This document shows positions 7,805-10,530 of a stretch of 10,530 nt of DNA, one piece after another. Below the pieces are notes generated by a model. That model saw only the letters and a list, made by a program, of their open reading frames with translations, did not search any database and was not told where the DNA came from. Position 1 is the first letter of the stretch, and each line of letters opens with the position of its first letter. The stretch is from Campylobacterota bacterium (GTDB taxonomy: Bacteria > Campylobacterota > Campylobacteria > Campylobacterales > Sulfurimonadaceae). The stretch spans positions 1 to 10,530 of the forward strand of contig JAADDU010000172.1 of the NCBI GenBank assembly GCA_013153755.1, in the 5' to 3' direction. Made by a program: the position numbers and the translations under genes.

Positions 7805-7880
7805 TGGCGACCCCTAAAGGATTTGAACCTCTGTTACTACCATGAAGTGATAGTGTCCTTGGCCACTAGACGAAAGGGTC
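7805..7880 (-). tRNA. tRNA-Glu (anticodon TTC) with C33
   Basis: A 76-nt cloverleaf with encoded CCA. Acceptor GACCCTT pairs with AGGGGTC (one G-U), discriminator base G. Anticodon stem CTATC/GGTAG (one G-U) closes loop ACTTCAT, giving anticodon TTC for Glu. Position 33 is C instead of the nearly invariant U, and A32/T38 could add a pair that narrows the loop. The T-stem AGAGG/CCTTT holds a G-U pair. The body (GTCTAGTGG and TAACAG) is typical of bacterial tRNA-Glu. It is the fifth gene of the array. Confidence 0.92.
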
Positions 7881-7918
7881 ACTTTCTTTCATAAACAAAA
7901 GGTTTACAATATTTTACT

Positions 7919-7999
7919 TTTTGAATTAATTGTGCTAAAGATTTTAGCGAAGCATAGTAAAACTATGTGAGCTGAAATTTTAAGTGCAAATAATCAAAA
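7919..7999. repeat. 81-nt palindromic hairpin element, copy 1
   Basis: Nearly the whole element folds on itself. Ends TTTTGA (7919-7924) and TCAAAA (7994-7999) are inverted repeats. Arms 7930-7948 and 7971-7989 pair at 18 of 19 positions as plus-strand RNA (14 Watson-Crick, 4 G-U, 1 A-A). An inner stem 7952-7957/7963-7968 closes a TAAAA loop, separated from the main stem by a GAA/GA internal loop. Every G-U pair becomes an A-C mismatch on the minus strand, which is the strand of the tRNA transcript. It begins directly after tRNA-Val on that transcript. Copy 2 (8094-8174) differs at one base. Function is unknown; it may be a small dispersed repeat. Confidence 0.75.
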
Positions 8000-8075
8000 T
8001 GGTGGGCACTACTGGACTCGAACCAGTGACATCTACCTTGTAAGGGTAGCGCTCTACCAACTGAGCTAAGCGCCC
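8000..8075 (-). tRNA. tRNA-Val (anticodon TAC), second of the pair
   Basis: A 76-nt cloverleaf with encoded CCA and discriminator A. Acceptor GGGCGCT pairs with AGTGCCC (G5-U68 wobble). Anticodon stem CTACC/GGTAG closes loop CTTACAA, anticodon TAC with T33. It differs from tRNA-Val at 8177-8252 only at pair 6-67: C-G here, T-A there. Confidence 0.95.
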
Positions 8076-8093
8076 TTATTAATAGGGTTTGTT

Positions 8094-8174
8094 TTTTGAA
8101 TTAGTTGTGCTAAAGATTTTAGCGAAGCATAGTAAAACTATGTGAGCTGAAATTTTAAGTGCAAATAATCAAAA
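8094..8174. repeat. 81-nt palindromic hairpin element, copy 2
   Basis: Matches the element at 7919-7999 at 80 of 81 positions; the only change is A7929 to G8104, at an unpaired position of the stem. It also sits directly downstream of a tRNA-Val gene in transcript direction, so the duplicated unit is tRNA-Val plus element. Confidence 0.75.
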
Positions 8175-8176
8175 AA

Positions 8177-8252
8177 TGGTGGGCATTACTGGACTCGAAC
8201 CAGTGACATCTACCTTGTAAGGGTAGCGCTCTACCAACTGAGCTAAACGCCC
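8177..8252 (-). tRNA. tRNA-Val (anticodon TAC), first of the pair
   Basis: A 76-nt cloverleaf with encoded CCA. Acceptor GGGCGTT pairs with AATGCCC, discriminator A. The anticodon arm is identical to the other tRNA-Val, loop CTTACAA, anticodon TAC. It is third in the array, after tRNA-Asp. Confidence 0.95.
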
Positions 8253-8261
8253 ATTTTAAAA

Positions 8262-8338
8262 TGGCGCGGTGGACGAGATTCGAACTCGCGACCCCCTGCG
8301 TGACAGGCAGGTATTCTAACCAACTGAACTACCACCGC
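8262..8338 (-). tRNA. tRNA-Asp (anticodon GTC), copy nearest tRNA-Lys
   Basis: A 77-nt cloverleaf with encoded CCA, identical to the copy at 7703-7779 through all 77 positions. The identity continues four bases upstream on the transcript (GGTT) and one base beyond CCA. It is second in the array. Confidence 0.95.
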
Positions 8339-8355
8339 AACCGTAATTAAAAAAA

Positions 8356-8431
8356 TGGTGTCCTGTGATGGATTCGAACCATCGGCCACATCATTAAAAG
8401 TGACGTGCTCTACCAGCTGAGCTAACAAGAC
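8356..8431 (-). tRNA. tRNA-Lys (anticodon TTT)
   Basis: A 76-nt cloverleaf with encoded CCA. Acceptor GTCTTGT pairs with ACAGGAC (one G-U), discriminator A. Anticodon stem CGTCA/TGATG closes loop CTTTTAA, anticodon TTT. T-stem GATGG/CCATC closes TTCGAAT. It is the first gene of the array, five nt after the leader hairpin. Confidence 0.95.
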
Positions 8432-8436
8432 ATTTG

Positions 8437-8454
8437 CCTCTTATTCTTAAGAGG
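8437..8454 (-). promoter_or_regulatory. Leader hairpin ahead of the tRNA operon
   Basis: On the minus strand CCTCTTA-AGAA-TAAGAGG is a perfect 7-bp stem with a 4-nt loop. It begins at about the predicted transcription start and ends 5 nt before tRNA-Lys. There is no T-run after it, so it is not an intrinsic terminator. It may protect the 5' end or guide RNase processing of the precursor (inference). Confidence 0.6.
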
Positions 8455-8459
8455 ACGAA

Positions 8460-8488
8460 ATTATAGACAAATCATCTTTATATGTCAA
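8460..8488 (-). promoter_or_regulatory. Consensus sigma-70 promoter of the tRNA operon
   Basis: On the minus strand, -35 TTGACA (8483-8488) and -10 TATAAT (8460-8465) are both perfect and separated by exactly 17 bp. The start site should be near 8453. The promoter lies just after the cinA stop and drives six tRNA genes. A full -35 is notable because Campylobacterota housekeeping promoters usually have a weak one. Confidence 0.88.
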
Positions 8489-8505
8489 GAAATTTTCATA
8501 CAAAT

Positions 8506-9594
8506 TTAAAAAAACATCTTTTTATCTATCAGAACAAGCATTTTAATGGCAAACAATACACTTTGTTTTTGTATATAGTTTCTATCTCCATCAAGTTTTA
8601 AATGCATTTGAGATTGGTGTGTTTTACTACTAGCACTAACATAAACAGTTCCTACTGGTTTTAACTCACTTCCACCACTATCTCCTGCTATGCCACTTAT
8701 AGAAAGTGCATAATCTGCACCACTAACATTTAAAGCACCTTCACTCATTTCTAAAACAACTTCAGAACTAACAGCACCAAAATCTTTTAAAGTTTTTTCA
8801 TTTACTGCTAACCAATTTTCTTTTATATGGTCTGAATATGTAACTAATGAACCATCTATAATACTAGAAACCCCATTTTCTTTAATAAAATAATAACTTA
8901 ATAATCCTCCACTACAACTCTCTGCAAAAGTTATCTTTTTTTGTGCTTTTAGTAACCTTTGAGTTATATAAAGAACTATGTTTGACTTATCTATCAGATT
9001 TTGTGGTAACAACTCTTTTGCAGATTTTATAAACTTTGAAATATCTCCATACTTACTACTAACGATTTCAACCCTTACCCATCCATCTATAATAGTAACA
9101 ACATCTATGCTTAAATCAAATGTTTGTGCCAATGGGTTTAATACATTTATAGTTGCATCTTTTGAATACTCAAAAAGATGTATAGTAGCTATATTTTGTT
9201 CTGACTTCATAAGTATATTTGGCATATATTGCATCTCATCTACTTGTAAAACATTTATGAATGATTTATCATGTTCTAGAAGGTAACTTTTATCTTCATA
9301 CAAAGTTGCTTTTGCTGGTATAAGCATCCCATTTTTTAAAACTTGATTATCGCTCGTTACAGTAGATATAAGTTTACCTATAGTTGAAAAGTTATGTTTA
9401 GTTGTTACTATGATAAGCTTATTTTTACTATTTATCTCCTTTTCAAGATATAAAAATAAAGAGTTATCACTCTCTTTAAAGTATGTTATGGAGTTGATAA
9501 AACTAAATTTTTGTTTTACTTTTCTTAAAACATACTCTTGAAGAGAATCATTATATATAAATTTGTTACCAATAAAAATAAGCTGTACTTTCAT
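8506..9594 (-). CDS. cinA: CinA-family protein with PncC-type amidohydrolase domain
   Basis: The C-terminal domain (about 205-358) is a clear CinA/PncC domain. In characterised members it deamidates nicotinamide mononucleotide to recycle pyridine nucleotides. The motif TFAESCSGG (222-230) holds the catalytic-type Ser226, followed by VTYSDHIKENWL (251-262) and GIAGDSGGSELKPVGTVYV (301-319). The N-terminal half lies where full-length CinA has its COG1058 nucleotide-binding domain, but the GGLGPT-x-DD motif is absent. At the expected place (60-75) one reads IIVTTKHNFSTIG. The 362-aa length is somewhat below the usual full-length CinA of about 400-420. An ATG opens the frame, with AAGG about 10 nt upstream. 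The gene is divergent from ileS. The C-terminal activity is likely; an N-terminal activity is not supported. Confidence 0.8.
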   Translation of the reverse strand: MKVQLIFIGNKFIYNDSLQEYVLRKVKQKFSFINSITYFKESDNSLFLYLEKEINSKNKLIIVTTKHNFSTIGKLISTVTSDNQVLKNGMLIPAKATLYEDKSYLLEHDKSFINVLQVDEMQYMPNILMKSEQNIATIHLFEYSKDATINVLNPLAQTFDLSIDVVTIIDGWVRVEIVSSKYGDISKFIKSAKELLPQNLIDKSNIVLYITQRLLKAQKKITFAESCSGGLLSYYFIKENGVSSIIDGSLVTYSDHIKENWLAVNEKTLKDFGAVSSEVVLEMSEGALNVSGADYALSISGIAGDSGGSELKPVGTVYVSASSKTHQSQMHLKLDGDRNYIQKQSVLFAIKMLVLIDKKMFF

Positions 9595-9630
9595 CTAGTT
9601 ATAACCTTCATCAAGTGATTTGAATCTAGT

Positions 9631-10530
<900 letters not shown>

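Larger units (their letters stand above)
7919..8252. repeat. Tandem duplication of tRNA-Val plus hairpin element
   Basis: The segment 7919-8075 recurs as 8094-8252 with an offset of 175-177 bp. The element copies differ by one base and the tRNA copies by two. A two-base length difference in an A-run (8171-8176) lies at the element/tRNA junction. The sequence between the units (8076-8093) and after the second (7881-7918) shares only short AT-rich words, so the unit boundary is fairly sharp. Confidence 0.85.

Noticed and set aside
7881..8176. Repeats as a possible CRISPR array or attachment site
   Set aside because: There are only two copies, the repeated unit contains a tRNA gene, and there are no short regular spacers, cas genes, integrase or partial tRNA 3' end copy.
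8243..8428. Minus-strand open frame of 61 codons
   Set aside because: It lies across tRNA-Asp and most of tRNA-Lys; the open frame results from tRNA sequence and has no coding support.
8978..9286. Plus-strand open frame of 102 codons
   Set aside because: It is antisense to cinA in the diverged part; no similarity to a known family and no good ribosome binding site.

Overview
The window is AT-rich chromosomal DNA from a member of the Campylobacterota (formerly Epsilonproteobacteria), and the protein sequences look most like free-living Sulfurimonas-type bacteria. The main evidence is gene order: rluD, a fibronectin type III (Fn3) lipoprotein, trmB, ftsE, ftsX and an M23/EnvC-like protein on one strand, with a rodA/mrdB gene diverging from rluD. 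As I recall it, this is the layout around flpA (Cj1279c) in Campylobacter jejuni. The genus is an inference; no rRNA is present.

Positions 1-5454 hold a tight minus-strand operon of six genes, transcribed rluD > flpA-like > trmB > ftsE > ftsX > M23/EnvC-like coiled-coil protein (cut by the window edge). Neighbouring genes overlap or lie within 10 bp, which suggests translational coupling. It combines rRNA pseudouridylation and tRNA m7G46 methylation with the FtsEX-EnvC type machinery that controls septal peptidoglycan hydrolysis. Positions 5500-6612 encode RodA, the SEDS glycosyltransferase of wall elongation. Convergent to it, with the gene ends overlapping by 6 bp, is an MltB-type lytic transglycosylase (6607-7647). 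The left two thirds is therefore largely a cell-wall and division neighbourhood.

Positions 7703-8431 hold six tRNA genes on the minus strand, in transcription order Lys(TTT), Asp(GTC), Val(TAC), Val(TAC), Glu(TTC), Asp(GTC), all with encoded CCA. A consensus sigma-70 promoter (TTGACA-17-TATAAT) and a short leader hairpin precede them. The two tRNA-Val genes are a tandem duplication, each followed by a nearly identical 81-nt palindromic element. That element folds better as plus-strand RNA, antisense to the tRNA operon.

Positions 8506-9594 encode a CinA-family protein with a good C-terminal PncC-type domain and a very diverged N-terminal half. A 112-bp divergent promoter region separates it from ileS (9707 to the window end, truncated).

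This is mostly conserved core chromosome; I see no transposase, phage gene, CRISPR array or defence system. The most interesting items are the strand-biased palindromic element, the tRNA-Val pair with a compensatory base-pair change, a tRNA-Glu with C at the normally invariant U33, and a WRPH motif in the Fn3 lipoprotein at the place where C. jejuni FlpA binds fibronectin.
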